Origin: Nitrospira sp. BO4
GTDB taxonomy: Bacteria; Nitrospirota; Nitrospiria; Nitrospirales; Nitrospiraceae
DNA length: 64,000 nucleotides
Direction: 5' to 3'
NCBI GenBank assembly: GCA_030144965.1
Contig: JAMPUU010000021.1
Span: 1 to 64,000, forward strand
Below are positions 24,901 to 33,167 of the stretch, in pieces. The translations under genes and the position numbers were made by a program. The notes under the pieces were generated by a model. That model had not been told where the DNA came from, did not search any database, and saw only the letters and a program-made list of their open reading frames with translations. The stretch's first letter is position 1, and every line of letters starts with the position of its first letter.

Positions 24901-27529
24901 GAAACGGCCCCTGGGCAGCCCGAGCCAGAATCTGTTGTGCTGCTGCCTGGGAGGTGATGCCTGGGTGCGAGGGCGACGGCAGCTGCGCGGTTGCTGCGTT
25001 GGCTGCCATCGAGAGGGAAGCTGCCTCGGCCGGGTGTGTTACGCTAAAGGCGGTGGCGAGCGCCTGTTGCTGTGGGGACACTGGCTGTCCGCCAATTTGA
25101 GACGCGAAGGCTTGCGCGCCCGCTCCCTGGACGGCGATCGCACCGGTGATCGCTTGGCGGAGCGCATCTCGATAGTGTGAGAAACGCATGCCTGCCGAGA
25201 GTTTCGCGGCATCTTGTCGGCTATCGGAGAACACCACGAGCTTTCGCGACTGGCTGGCGGTGGCGGGCGCGATGTTTCGGAGAAGGGCATCCGAAAGCAC
25301 CTGCGCGATCTTCTGGAAGCCGGTGCGAAGAGTGCGAACGGGTGACCCGATCTGGCGCCGAGACCAGTCAGCGTCACATCGAGGGCAGCGCGCTGGATAC
25401 GCCTGCCGCGCGATGTCCCCCGCGGGTGGAGCCGGCGAGTGCATCGCCGGCACGTAGTAAAGGTACCCGGGCCCGCCGAGCGCGACCTTGCCGTCCGCCG
25501 ACGTGAAACGCGCGGCTCGCCACGCTCTGGGAACTCCATCTTGAGTCCACTGGGGTGACGCTGGCGTCACTCCAGGTGCTCCGGGCCAATACACGGCATA
25601 TCGGAGGTAGTCGCGATCCATCGAGGCCATGTCTGGGGACGCCTCAAGATCCGGATGGTCGGGGCTGAGGTACCACTCATTGGGATTCAACCCCGTGTCT
25701 CGCCGGTAGCCGCCGAAGAAGATATCGCCGCAGGCTTCGCAGTAGAGCAGCTCAAGCACGCGCGAGCCGCAACCGCAGGTGAGCGTCGGGACGTAGTGCA
25801 GCGCCCCGGCGGGAGGTGCGCCGTTGCGAGGCGGGACCTGCGTACACCCCGGGTTCGTGCATGCCCACAGCCCCTGCAGGTTGCGGTAGATGATGTGCGC
25901 GCGAACAGGGAGAGGGGCTGTGCCGCTCGCGCCTCTGGCTGCAGACAGGCCGGCGAGAAGACCTTCCACCGCTTCGATGCCGTCGGGAAGCGGAAGACCG
26001 GGGTACATCACGGACGCGATCTGCTCGGGGAATCTCGGCTCCAACTGGGGAGCGCTCGCGGGCCCCGCTGCACATGCCAAGCGTAGTGCGTCATCCGCCA
26101 TCACGTGGGCGAGGGCGGAGTCGAGTGTCAACTCCGGGCTCGCTCCGGCTGGCGCCGCAGGCGCGCCGGTTGCGTTCTGAAATGCCGTCGCAGCAGTCGC
26201 AGTCAGCGACGGCGACGCACGCAGATCATTACGCAGCTGGCGCAGCGCTGCCACGCTCGCGCGTACGGGGCCGAACGCACCAGGGTTGACCGGCTGTGTC
26301 GCTGCACCGACGATCCGAAACCGATTGCGATCGCGCCCGAAGAACGACTCGAGGTACTGAAGGCCCGCCGCGCCACTGGCTATTGACGCGCTCGAAGCGA
26401 TGATGCGCAGCTGATTCGAGTCCGGCGCTAGACCGATGCGGTCGAGGAGCACGCGAACGAGATACGCGACCTCGGTGCCGGGGGTTCCGCGATAGGTGTG
26501 CAGCTCATCGACGACGAGATGGAAGATGTGCGAAGGATCTTGCTGGAGCCACTGCCTCGTCTGATCGAAAACCTGCGCCTCGACGCTGCGCATCAGCATG
26601 ATGTTCAGCATCGAGTAGTTCGTGATCATGACGTCCGGGGGGTGGTCCTGCATATCCCAGCGCGACCACATCTCACCGCCGTCCATGGCCGCGAAGAACC
26701 GTGCCGCAGGGGTTCCTGCAACGAGCTGGGAGTCTCGATGCGCATCAGCCAGCTCGGCGCGCAACCTGCCGGTCGCTGCCGACGTACGGCTCCCCGACAC
26801 CGGCGTTCGCCCTGTGTAGCGCCCAAAGTAGATCCGATTCGCTGCACGGTGCGCTTGGAGCCACGCTCGGGCACCCGCGCCATCAAGGGCGTCACGCAGA
26901 CGCGCGAGCTGGTCCTCGACGAGCGCGTTGAGCGGGTAGAGGATGAGCGCCCTGACCGCGGGCGTCCGGTTCTCATGCGCTCGCTGCGGAAGGCGGGGAT
27001 CCCAGCGCCGCCGGCTTCCTTGCATGGACCAGTGATTCCACCAGTCCCACTGCGCGGGTCGCAGCCCGGGCGCCGGCCAGGTCACCGACTCCCGAGCGAG
27101 TTCGGCGGCAATCGGAAGCAGAAAGCACTCGGTCTTGCCCGACCCGGTTCCCGTTGTCACCACGACATCGTGGCCGTGGACGACCGACTCCTCGAACACG
27201 GCACGCTGGTGCGTGTACAGTTCGCGCGGCTGCCCGTTCGGAAGGGTCGGAGGAAAGAGCCCCTGCGAAACGAACGCGGACAAGTCCGTGACGACGGGCT
27301 GAGGCCAGACCGGCCCGAGGAGAGCCTGCGCCGCTTGTGAGAACGTTTGGCCAGAGAGCTGATATGCCGGGACGGGCTCGATGAGTGGGCGCCGGTATAG
27401 CCTCCCATCCGCGTCGAGCAGCGCACGCCGTTCGGCGACGAGGTCCGGGTATCTGAGATCAAACGGACTGTCGAGATACCGGAAGTAGGTGTCTCGGAGA
27501 TCTTCGAAGATGGCGAGCGGGTTACTCAT
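21968..27529 (-). CDS. Giant DUF1998 helicase, DruE-like
   Basis: An 1853-residue protein. The ATG at 27529 overlaps the previous stop (ATGA) and has AGGAG upstream; the open frame upstream is shadow. Motifs: Walker A VTTGTGSGKTECFLLP (about residue 126), Walker B VVDELHTYRG (about 340), LVVFSDSRQDAAKLSAG (about 765), TTTMEAGVDIGSL, and motif VI QQRVGRAGRRGAG (about 1203). Zinc-type cysteine clusters occur near 560-600 (CTNPGC, CGCG, CEACGD) and 1130-1150. The C-terminal DUF1998/MZB signature is CRTSCPDCLRDFSN (about 1725). Size, architecture and linkage to a cytosine methylase match DruE, the hallmark of Druantia antiphage systems; DrmA/DrmB of DISARM are the alternative relatives. Very rich in G+C at third positions, hence many long antisense frames. 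Confidence 0.8.
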   Translation of the reverse strand: MSNPLAIFEDLRDTYFRYLDSPFDLRYPDLVAERRALLDADGRLYRRPLIEPVPAYQLSGQTFSQAAQALLGPVWPQPVVTDLSAFVSQGLFPPTLPNGQPRELYTHQRAVFEESVVHGHDVVVTTGTGSGKTECFLLPIAAELARESVTWPAPGLRPAQWDWWNHWSMQGSRRRWDPRLPQRAHENRTPAVRALILYPLNALVEDQLARLRDALDGAGARAWLQAHRAANRIYFGRYTGRTPVSGSRTSAATGRLRAELADAHRDSQLVAGTPAARFFAAMDGGEMWSRWDMQDHPPDVMITNYSMLNIMLMRSVEAQVFDQTRQWLQQDPSHIFHLVVDELHTYRGTPGTEVAYLVRVLLDRIGLAPDSNQLRIIASSASIASGAAGLQYLESFFGRDRNRFRIVGAATQPVNPGAFGPVRASVAALRQLRNDLRASPSLTATAATAFQNATGAPAAPAGASPELTLDSALAHVMADDALRLACAAGPASAPQLEPRFPEQIASVMYPGLPLPDGIEAVEGLLAGLSAARGASGTAPLPVRAHIIYRNLQGLWACTNPGCTQVPPRNGAPPAGALHYVPTLTCGCGSRVLELLYCEACGDIFFGGYRRDTGLNPNEWYLSPDHPDLEASPDMASMDRDYLRYAVYWPGAPGVTPASPQWTQDGVPRAWRAARFTSADGKVALGGPGYLYYVPAMHSPAPPAGDIARQAYPARCPRCDADWSRRQIGSPVRTLRTGFQKIAQVLSDALLRNIAPATASQSRKLVVFSDSRQDAAKLSAGMRFSHYRDALRQAITGAIAVQGAGAQAFASQIGGQPVSPQQQALATAFSVTHPAEAASLSMAANAATAQLPSPSHPGITSQAAAQQILARAAQGPFHIGQLSADASAQLLANGVNPGGFTQDVLWTAPRTREGSWRDLYTWGVAGTIPQARPAAQLSQQQRDHLRRIQDQSLQEVMDVVFASGRRSLESLRLAFATTDRIAMPALSALVQEAADGTIRLLGARRRLSTHGAASQPNPPAYVAQYLAAVAQLHGFTPSTFAADVLNYLNSASVLTQHVLVAQNLCLARPGTAYFECGQCRRVHLHAAGGVCTDCHIPLGPPQPLAAAQATRDYYSYLATHAGPLFRLNCEELTGQTNKNDGRKRQRLFQDICLPPPDEIQVTDPIDLLSVTTTMEAGVDIGSLLAVMMANMPPMRFNYQQRVGRAGRRGAGLSVALTLCRGRSHDDYYFQRPDRITSDPPPQPYVDMRREAILQRVLAKEVLRQAFAALGLFAAQGGDSVHGEFGDAADWGTAPAQPPPGTPPGLTVAQLVDDWIQNNQAAIAHTCDVLLSFTTPQLQAQRAALITYVQTQLVPRVTAASVDPRLPQRSLSERLANVGVLPMFGFPTRVRYLFHERPGGAYEWPPDGVVDRELDIAISQFAPSSETVKDGVIHTAVGVVDYQPQGNAVVEQPNPLGPPLPIGLCRRCQAVDGSQNPAQTCPVCGAAPPDYEQVVLSQPRGFRTWFGASRDFDGVFEWTARASRPKVGVMPIGMTPVANLEIWSGQDTVYVINDNEGQLFDFEKLAQGETWVTRDALAKVDVNNPPLAPGGAPDRRALASVKPTDVLVLGIQTWPVGVNAVPLRVEGRAGLYSLGFLLRRAAAVRLDIHERELKVGLRVMQDPNGQVIGQIFISDSLENGAGYSSYFGTPAEAESLLRFIVGQTSNTFYGPLVAQQDPQGNPLHGSLCRTSCPDCLRDFSNLAYHNILDWRLGLDLARLALDPAAPIDFSVPYWQGLDAAAAGPYFAAMPGWQPVLFGGLQAGRRGNQVEIVTHPLWNTDPNFVGPQLAAAYAQAVAAGCQVTMKSIFEVLRRPF

Positions 27530-28485
27530 CGGAGCTCCTGGCGGAGAAGTGCCGCCGCAATCGCGGCGATGTCCTGCGGAATCTCGGGGTACTGGAGAGA
27601 GCCGCCTCGTAGGCCGCTGCCCTCGTACGAAGGTGGCGATCCCGAGCACAAGATCAGGGCTCGCTCTACCAAGAATGGCGGGCGGCAGCTTGCCGGCATT
27701 GAGAGCGTTCGGTCTTGGGCATCGTACCGGAGCACCTGGCGCCGGCGCTGGCGCAGAACGAGGTACTTGCCAACCTGTGCGGGGATTCGTGCTGCAGCGC
27801 CCCTGCAGCAGAAGAGCACATGGCGCTGGTGCCGGAGAGCGAAGCGAAATAGACCGGCCGGGGCAGTGCGAGCATCGTCCAGCGTTGCCGAGCGCCAGAC
27901 GAGGTCGTCGGCGGAGAACCGATCGATTCTCCAGTCTGAACCGAAGGGCAGCTCGGTTTGGTAGCGCACCCTTGGGTCGTCCACCGGTGGGAGGCTCGCA
28001 AGAAGTGCTGCTGGCGCGTCATCTTGCAAGAGAAATCCGGCCCCCTCTGCGACGGCGGTTAGCGTGTCCCGTGTGTTGGCGGCAATCAGGATCTGGTCGG
28101 GATACGAAGCGAACTCGACGACCCGGAGTTCTGCTCCATGAGTAGCGGCGGCTGAACGCAGGCGATCGGTGAGCGTGACCGATCTCGCTCCGGCTACGAC
28201 GCCGAGCCAGCCACGCGCATGTCGCGTGACCGCCAGGGACGGAGGCGTGACTCGCCACTCCGCTCCCTCGCCGGCACCGGCAAGGAACTCGGCGTGCCCA
28301 ACCCGTTGCAGGTTGAACCTAAGCGTCTGGTAGAGAGGCAGGGCAAACTGATCAGGCGCGTCGTCGCCTTCTCCCTCGATTTCGGTGTCCGCTGTTAGGT
28401 GAAGCTCCTCGACGGCAGCGCGGAACTGAGCCCATGAACCGTAGCGCCGTGCGGACATCCAGAGGAGAAGAGCGTTCGCGCTCAT
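27526..28485 (-). CDS. Unknown component of the DruE-like operon
   Basis: A 319-residue protein with no recognised domain. The start MSANALLLWMSARRYGSWAQ at 28485 overlaps the preceding stop (CGATGA), and its own stop overlaps the helicase start the same way, so it is translationally coupled on both sides. The frame could open 16 codons earlier but that lies inside the preceding gene. The start (helix with RRYGSW..FR.AVEEL) and a C-terminal proline-rich stretch are the only features. By position it corresponds to one of the two small unknown subunits (DruF/DruG) in Druantia type II; I cannot confirm homology. Confidence 0.65.
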   Translation of the reverse strand: MSANALLLWMSARRYGSWAQFRAAVEELHLTADTEIEGEGDDAPDQFALPLYQTLRFNLQRVGHAEFLAGAGEGAEWRVTPPSLAVTRHARGWLGVVAGARSVTLTDRLRSAAATHGAELRVVEFASYPDQILIAANTRDTLTAVAEGAGFLLQDDAPAALLASLPPVDDPRVRYQTELPFGSDWRIDRFSADDLVWRSATLDDARTAPAGLFRFALRHQRHVLFCCRGAAARIPAQVGKYLVLRQRRRQVLRYDAQDRTLSMPASCRPPFLVERALILCSGSPPSYEGSGLRGGSLQYPEIPQDIAAIAAALLRQELR

Positions 28486-30659
28486 CGCCAGCTTCTCCGG
28501 AGTGTCTTTGCGTAGCGCTTGTAGCTCTTCCACAGGGCTGCAATCTCCACCCGCGAGGGCACGGCCTGCAGTCCCTTCCTACTTGCCTCGAGGATGGCCT
28601 CGCACCACGCGTGAGTCGCCCGGGTCAGATCACGGCGCCTAACGGCGCACCCGCTGCGGTGCGTAGCGGACGTCTGGTCGGCTCGATTGACCGCCGCCGG
28701 TGGTCCGATCAGAAGTACGCGCGCCGCGCGCTTGTCGCAGTGAAGAGCGTCAGCCGGGACAGCCCAGATGGGGTGGAACCAGGGAAAGCCAACACAGAAT
28801 CCCGCGCGGACGTCCTTGCGAGGCGTGCAGACCTCAATCTCGCCTGGTCTCGCTCCAAGCAAGATTGGATTCGTAGCCACAACCACTATCGGGCAGCTGT
28901 CGGCTCGTGCGTCACGCGGCGGGCGAACAAGCACACCACAGATCGCGGGTCGCGACTGTGTACCACTGGCCGTTGGTTCGCCGAGTGACCAAGAGTAGGC
29001 ATCCCACGGATCCCATGCCTCGGCCCCGCTGCGAATCGCGTATGCGCGCGTGGCGCTCGTGCACCAAACGGTGTGCTCACCAGCAGAGTCCCAACCAGGG
29101 GCAACATATCCCCCTTCGGGGGATCGCGTGGCCTTCTGTCCGTCGATGGTGACAACCCCGAGCATGCTCGTTTCGCCGAGAAGCTCAATGGTGGGCGGAA
29201 AACTGCTTAGCCACGTCTGGCGGTCAATCCGGATTCCTCCAGTTAACGCGATCTCAATATCTGGAAGCGGCCTGAGCGCGTCCATGATGTCGCCGTCTGG
29301 GCTTGGCGCAACCGGGTGCTGGGGACGCACGCCGCGCAGGCCAACCCAACCAGCCGGAATACCGCTGTCAGCGTGCAGCTCTGTCGGTTCGGGACTTTTG
29401 GTGAGCGCGATCGCCGCACGTACATCTGGCAGACGCTCAGCGACACAGAAGACGACATGCTCCTCGCCAATGACCAGGCGCGGTCTACTGACGAAGCCAT
29501 TTAGTTCGCCATGGCGAGCCAACACGAAAATGCCTCGACCGCTAAGGGACAGCCGAGCAGCGCCGCCATCGGGAAGTGCACCAACCCACTCGATCCCCTC
29601 CCTGAGCAGGCGCCCCATGTCGGGCCGCATCACGTCCTGGTACCACTCATCCTGGAGCGCCTCAAGCTCGAGAGGAGAGCCTGAGCCTCCCACTACGAAC
29701 TCGGTCGGCATCCCGACAGCGCGGCGTGGCAGGAGCGAAACCCGGCAGAAGCCCGCCTTCTCAAACACAAGACGTAGCTCGATCGGCGTCGCGCGATTGC
29801 GCGCATCTCGCCCCGGACTCGGCGATCCAAGTGGACGGTGCGGCGCGGGCTTACGTGCCGTCGCACGGTATTGTCTCGGAGCTCTTGGTGCAGGCAGAGG
29901 CGGCGCCACTCGTGCAGCCACCACGGCCCCGTCCCGAGCTTGTGTCACTTCAAGAAGGACATCCGGCTGGGCCGTAGTGCGTGTCTGCTCCTCAACTCGC
30001 CTGCGTAGGTTTTGCTCCTGAAGCTGCGTTTCTTGCGCCACCGCCGTGCGTGATTCCTCTTCAGCGAGGCGGCGCGTCTCTTCGAACTCACGCCGTAGAG
30101 CCTCCCGCTGCGCCGCAGCACGTGTTACTTCATCGAATTGCCGACGTGCCTCTTCAGCTTCGCGCTCGGCCGCCGCGCGCGATTCTTCTGCGGATAGTTG
30201 GCGTGCTTCCTCTGCCTGACGCTGTGCCTCGTGCTTCGCCGTGGCGCTCGCTTTATCTTTGCGATGCGACTCCACTTGTGACCCGCTTAGGAAATCTGGT
30301 TCTATAGCATTTGAGGCATTTTCCTCACTCCGGCCTCCCTCCTCCTCATCCGTGGCCTGCGATGGGGTTGTGATTGATATCTGCTTCCGCAGACCTTGCT
30401 CGGGGTGGGTCGTTATTTCTTTAATGGGCGCTGCTGCCTCTTCTGGCCCCGTCTGCGTTAGGTGTGGCTCCAATCCTATATCGCCATTGACAATCGGTGC
30501 TTTACCAGATAATGGCCCCCTCTCTGCTGACCCCTTCTCTGGTCGATGGGAGTTATTCTCCTGACGAGAAGCTGGACGTTTTTTGAAGAGCCAAGTAGCA
30601 GCCGCAGCGACAAATATTATCGTGAGAGCTGCGAGTAGATTATTGAAGCCACCGCCCAT
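28482..30659 (-). CDS. Membrane-anchored coiled-coil protein of the DruE-like operon
   Basis: A 725-residue protein. Residues about 5-25 (NNLLAALTIIFVAAAATWLF) form one transmembrane segment followed by basic KKR, so the bulk is cytoplasmic. Residues about 130-235 are a long heptad-like, Glu/Arg/Ala-rich coiled coil (repeats of EEARR...EESR.AAEREA). A proline- and arginine-rich hinge follows to about 290, then a folded C-terminal domain of about 430 residues with no family I recognise. It lies 39 bases after the methylase gene and overlaps the next gene by 4 bases. By size and order it could match DruG or DruF. It suggests that the system is tethered to the membrane, which is inference. Confidence 0.7.
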   Translation of the reverse strand: MGGGFNNLLAALTIIFVAAAATWLFKKRPASRQENNSHRPEKGSAERGPLSGKAPIVNGDIGLEPHLTQTGPEEAAAPIKEITTHPEQGLRKQISITTPSQATDEEEGGRSEENASNAIEPDFLSGSQVESHRKDKASATAKHEAQRQAEEARQLSAEESRAAAEREAEEARRQFDEVTRAAAQREALRREFEETRRLAEEESRTAVAQETQLQEQNLRRRVEEQTRTTAQPDVLLEVTQARDGAVVAARVAPPLPAPRAPRQYRATARKPAPHRPLGSPSPGRDARNRATPIELRLVFEKAGFCRVSLLPRRAVGMPTEFVVGGSGSPLELEALQDEWYQDVMRPDMGRLLREGIEWVGALPDGGAARLSLSGRGIFVLARHGELNGFVSRPRLVIGEEHVVFCVAERLPDVRAAIALTKSPEPTELHADSGIPAGWVGLRGVRPQHPVAPSPDGDIMDALRPLPDIEIALTGGIRIDRQTWLSSFPPTIELLGETSMLGVVTIDGQKATRSPEGGYVAPGWDSAGEHTVWCTSATRAYAIRSGAEAWDPWDAYSWSLGEPTASGTQSRPAICGVLVRPPRDARADSCPIVVVATNPILLGARPGEIEVCTPRKDVRAGFCVGFPWFHPIWAVPADALHCDKRAARVLLIGPPAAVNRADQTSATHRSGCAVRRRDLTRATHAWCEAILEASRKGLQAVPSRVEIAALWKSYKRYAKTLRRSWR

Positions 30660-30698
30660 AGGTGTGATCTTTTATTCAAGCCAGTATTGCTTCTTTGC

Positions 30699-32357
30699 TC
30701 ACAAGTGCAGCTTACTCTCCGACTTTGATTGCCACAGAGCGCATCCTGTCCGGATCGGACAACTGGCGCATTCTGGTTGTCGGGCCTTGCAGTTCGCTGC
30801 ACACACATCGAGTATGGCCAGATTAAATTCTCGTGACCGCTTTGCCGGAATAAGCGCATCAGCGATTTGTTGGAGACGGCGATCACGGGCGGGATTATTG
30901 GACGGGCGGTACTTCAGGCCGAAATATCGAACGAGAAATCGGGCAACATTGGTGTCTATGACTGCAAATGGCTGGTCAAAAGCGAAGCTTAGTGTGGCCC
31001 GAGCTGCATAGTGGCCTACCCCAGGTAATGCCAGCAAGGCCTGAAAACATTGGGGAACATTGCCTTTGTGATACCGAACGATGGCACGTGCGAGTTTGAT
31101 AAGTTCGCCTGCGCGATACGTTAAGCCCAGCGGAGTTACGATTTGCTTAAGTTCGCGCCGCGATGCGGTCGCGAGCGCATTCCAGTTCGGATAGCGGCTC
31201 ATGATCTGCCGGAATGCGTCAACCACGACGCCCGTTGCAGCAGTTTGTTGGAGAAGCTTTTCTGCAACCAAGATCCGGAAGGGATCTCGAGTCTGGCGCC
31301 AGGGGAACGGCCGCTGGTTATTTTCGAACCAGCAGAGGAGGAAACGCTGCAGTTCTTCTACCGGAGCGTAAACCGATTGTCTGATGGCATTAGCCACGGC
31401 GGCAGCTAAAGGAGGTGGTACTGCGTTGGAAATTTGAGTTACTTGATCACTCAATGACCCATGAAGGACGTAGCGTTTAGGAAACCCTTGAAGAAGCATC
31501 GCCTCTAGTATGGTGAGGCGACGTCTACCAGCCGGATGAATGTGAATTTCCCGATTCCCGTAAGCAACTGTAAAGCTCGGCTTGTTCCAGCGAAGCCTCT
31601 TGAATGAACGTCCGTTTCCGTGCATTCCGTTCTTGAACTTTGGCGAGCGGGGGACCATGGTCCAGTGGTTTGGATGATACGGAATATCCTCCGGCTTTAG
31701 ATTCCTGTGATAGAAAGCGGCCGGAGGCAAATCACGAATTACGTCCCCTACTGTTGGTGGCTCCGTTCCCCCTTTCGGAAACTGGAACTGCACCCAAGGA
31801 TACTTGTACCGATTCACTCCAACTATTAGTATTCTGCGGCGTCTTTGCGGGACCCCAAATTCCCCAGCATCAAGATTAGCGACAAAAAGATTGAACCCTG
31901 CTCGCTTCAGTTCTCTCTGGATACTTTGAAACCAGTGTGTATGACGCTCGGTGAGCAGCCCCAGGACATTTTCAAATACAACAAAGTCGAGGTCGAATTC
32001 CCTGTTAAGTTCATTAATTTGTCTGGCAAAGATTACCCCAAGACGTGATCGCGGGTCACGACGCTTTAATGATCTATTGCTGGATGAAAAACTTTGGCAC
32101 GGTGGCCCTCCAATGATACCTCGTGGTACTAGTTCAGCAGAAGCCTTTCGTACCATCTCGACCAACTCAGAACCTGATAACTTGCTCAAATCGCATTGCA
32201 CAGCGACTTTGGCTGGATCGTTCTGGTTATAGGTCTCAACGGCCGCTCTGTTGTCGTCTAGTGCCAGCATAGGCAAAAACCCACACTGACGAAAACCAAG
32301 ATCCATCCCCCCAGGTCCGGAGAACATACTGATTATTGGAAGTCTATTTTCGATCAT
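30699..32357 (-). CDS. C5-cytosine DNA methyltransferase fused to a MIG/MutY-type DNA glycosylase
   Basis: A 552-residue fusion. Residues 1 to about 330 are a C5-MTase: motif I MFSGPGGMDLGF, IV GGPPCQSFS (catalytic Cys about 85), VI FVVFENVLGLL (about 128), VIII VPQRRRRILIVG (about 170), IX RRRLTILEAMLLQGFP (about 285) and X QISNAVPPPLAAAVANAI (about 310). Residues about 345-552 are an HhH-GPD glycosylase: FPWRQTRDPF, AEKLLQQTAAT, LPGVGHYAARATLSFA (about 442), VIDTNVARFLVRYFG with the catalytic Asp, and the 4Fe-4S loop C-X6-C-X2-C-X5-C (about 522-540). The residue after VGH is Tyr, as in thymine-DNA mismatch glycosylase MIG, not Ser (MutY) or Lys (EndoIII). First gene of the operon; the methylase corresponds to DruM of Druantia II. 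Confidence 0.88.
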   Translation of the reverse strand: MIENRLPIISMFSGPGGMDLGFRQCGFLPMLALDDNRAAVETYNQNDPAKVAVQCDLSKLSGSELVEMVRKASAELVPRGIIGGPPCQSFSSSNRSLKRRDPRSRLGVIFARQINELNREFDLDFVVFENVLGLLTERHTHWFQSIQRELKRAGFNLFVANLDAGEFGVPQRRRRILIVGVNRYKYPWVQFQFPKGGTEPPTVGDVIRDLPPAAFYHRNLKPEDIPYHPNHWTMVPRSPKFKNGMHGNGRSFKRLRWNKPSFTVAYGNREIHIHPAGRRRLTILEAMLLQGFPKRYVLHGSLSDQVTQISNAVPPPLAAAVANAIRQSVYAPVEELQRFLLCWFENNQRPFPWRQTRDPFRILVAEKLLQQTAATGVVVDAFRQIMSRYPNWNALATASRRELKQIVTPLGLTYRAGELIKLARAIVRYHKGNVPQCFQALLALPGVGHYAARATLSFAFDQPFAVIDTNVARFLVRYFGLKYRPSNNPARDRRLQQIADALIPAKRSREFNLAILDVCAANCKARQPECASCPIRTGCALWQSKSESKLHL

Positions 32358-32412
32358 ATGTACTTAGCTCAAGATTGGCACTTCCCCATTTGGACATTCA
32401 CAATGAAAAGGA

Positions 32413-33030
32413 ATGAAAATAATGTCCCGCAAAGCTAACCCCTTCCCCAAAGGAAATCACGCTCCCGCTGGGACCCTTATCTGGACGGCCTCAGGAACAT
32501 TTCGTCTACTGATTTATATCGCCCCGCAGAATACCACTATTCATAAACGAATTCACTTCTCATTTGCTTACCGGAGCTTACCGGTTGGACTTCGACGTAT
32601 AGGCGCAATTGCATCTCTTTCCTTGTGGATGGAGTACCTGGGACTCAGCACATCGCTCGCCATCGCCACCCGAACTGCTCCTGCTACGACTACCAGCACA
32701 AGCCAGGTTTTTTGGGCGAGCGACTGGTCGCACGAACCAACGGATCGACGTACCGAGATATTGTCCACTGTGTTTGGAAGCTACATCGTTCCACTTTGTA
32801 TCTGAAGCCGATTGGCCTTATGGTCTAGCACCACCAGCCTTCCGGTACCTCCAGCAACCGATCGATCCGCCCCTGCATCGTTTGGCCGTTGAGAAGAACT
32901 GATTCGTTCGGGATCTCCTCATGGAGACAGTTAGGCCGCCTTATGAGAATCCACTGTTCTAGGGCGCCGATCTGGACCTACGAGTTCGGTCGGATCAATT
33001 GCGCCATTTAGTCTAAAACGGCGATTCTCT
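32413..33030 (+). other. Gene-poor stretch with unassigned ORF remnants
   Basis: No convincing gene. A 67-codon frame at 32625-32828 (VPGTQHIARHRHPN... YQHKPGFLGERLVAR) looks protein-like and conserved in style, but has no start signal and I do not recognise it. A second frame in another phase covers 32413-32805. I read this as the remains of one or two decayed genes upstream of the methylase operon. The operon promoter should lie around 32360-32420 but I see no clear hexamers. Confidence 0.35.
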
Positions 33031-33167
33031 TTAAATGCCACATGTTTCACGGGGCAGACTACGTCCATCCTCAAATCCAGTCCCTTCAGCTTTCATTTTC
33101 CGCGCAGCAGACTTCTTCACAATCGCCCATTGGATCTCTGTCACTTTTGGAGACCGCACCCACACAG

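Noticed and set aside
22034-27340. Several long plus-strand frames (for example 22034-23266 and 26498-27340) opposite the DruE-like gene
   Set aside because: They are antisense shadows of a G+C-rich helicase gene with clear motifs; they have Arg-rich composition, no ribosome binding sites and no family features.
14295-32357. Calling the region one DISARM system (methylase, DUF1998, PLD, helicase)
   Set aside because: The PLD and SF2 helicase are in a separate, convergent, self-contained operon; no clear DrmA plus DrmB pair is present, and the giant helicase matches the DruE pattern better.
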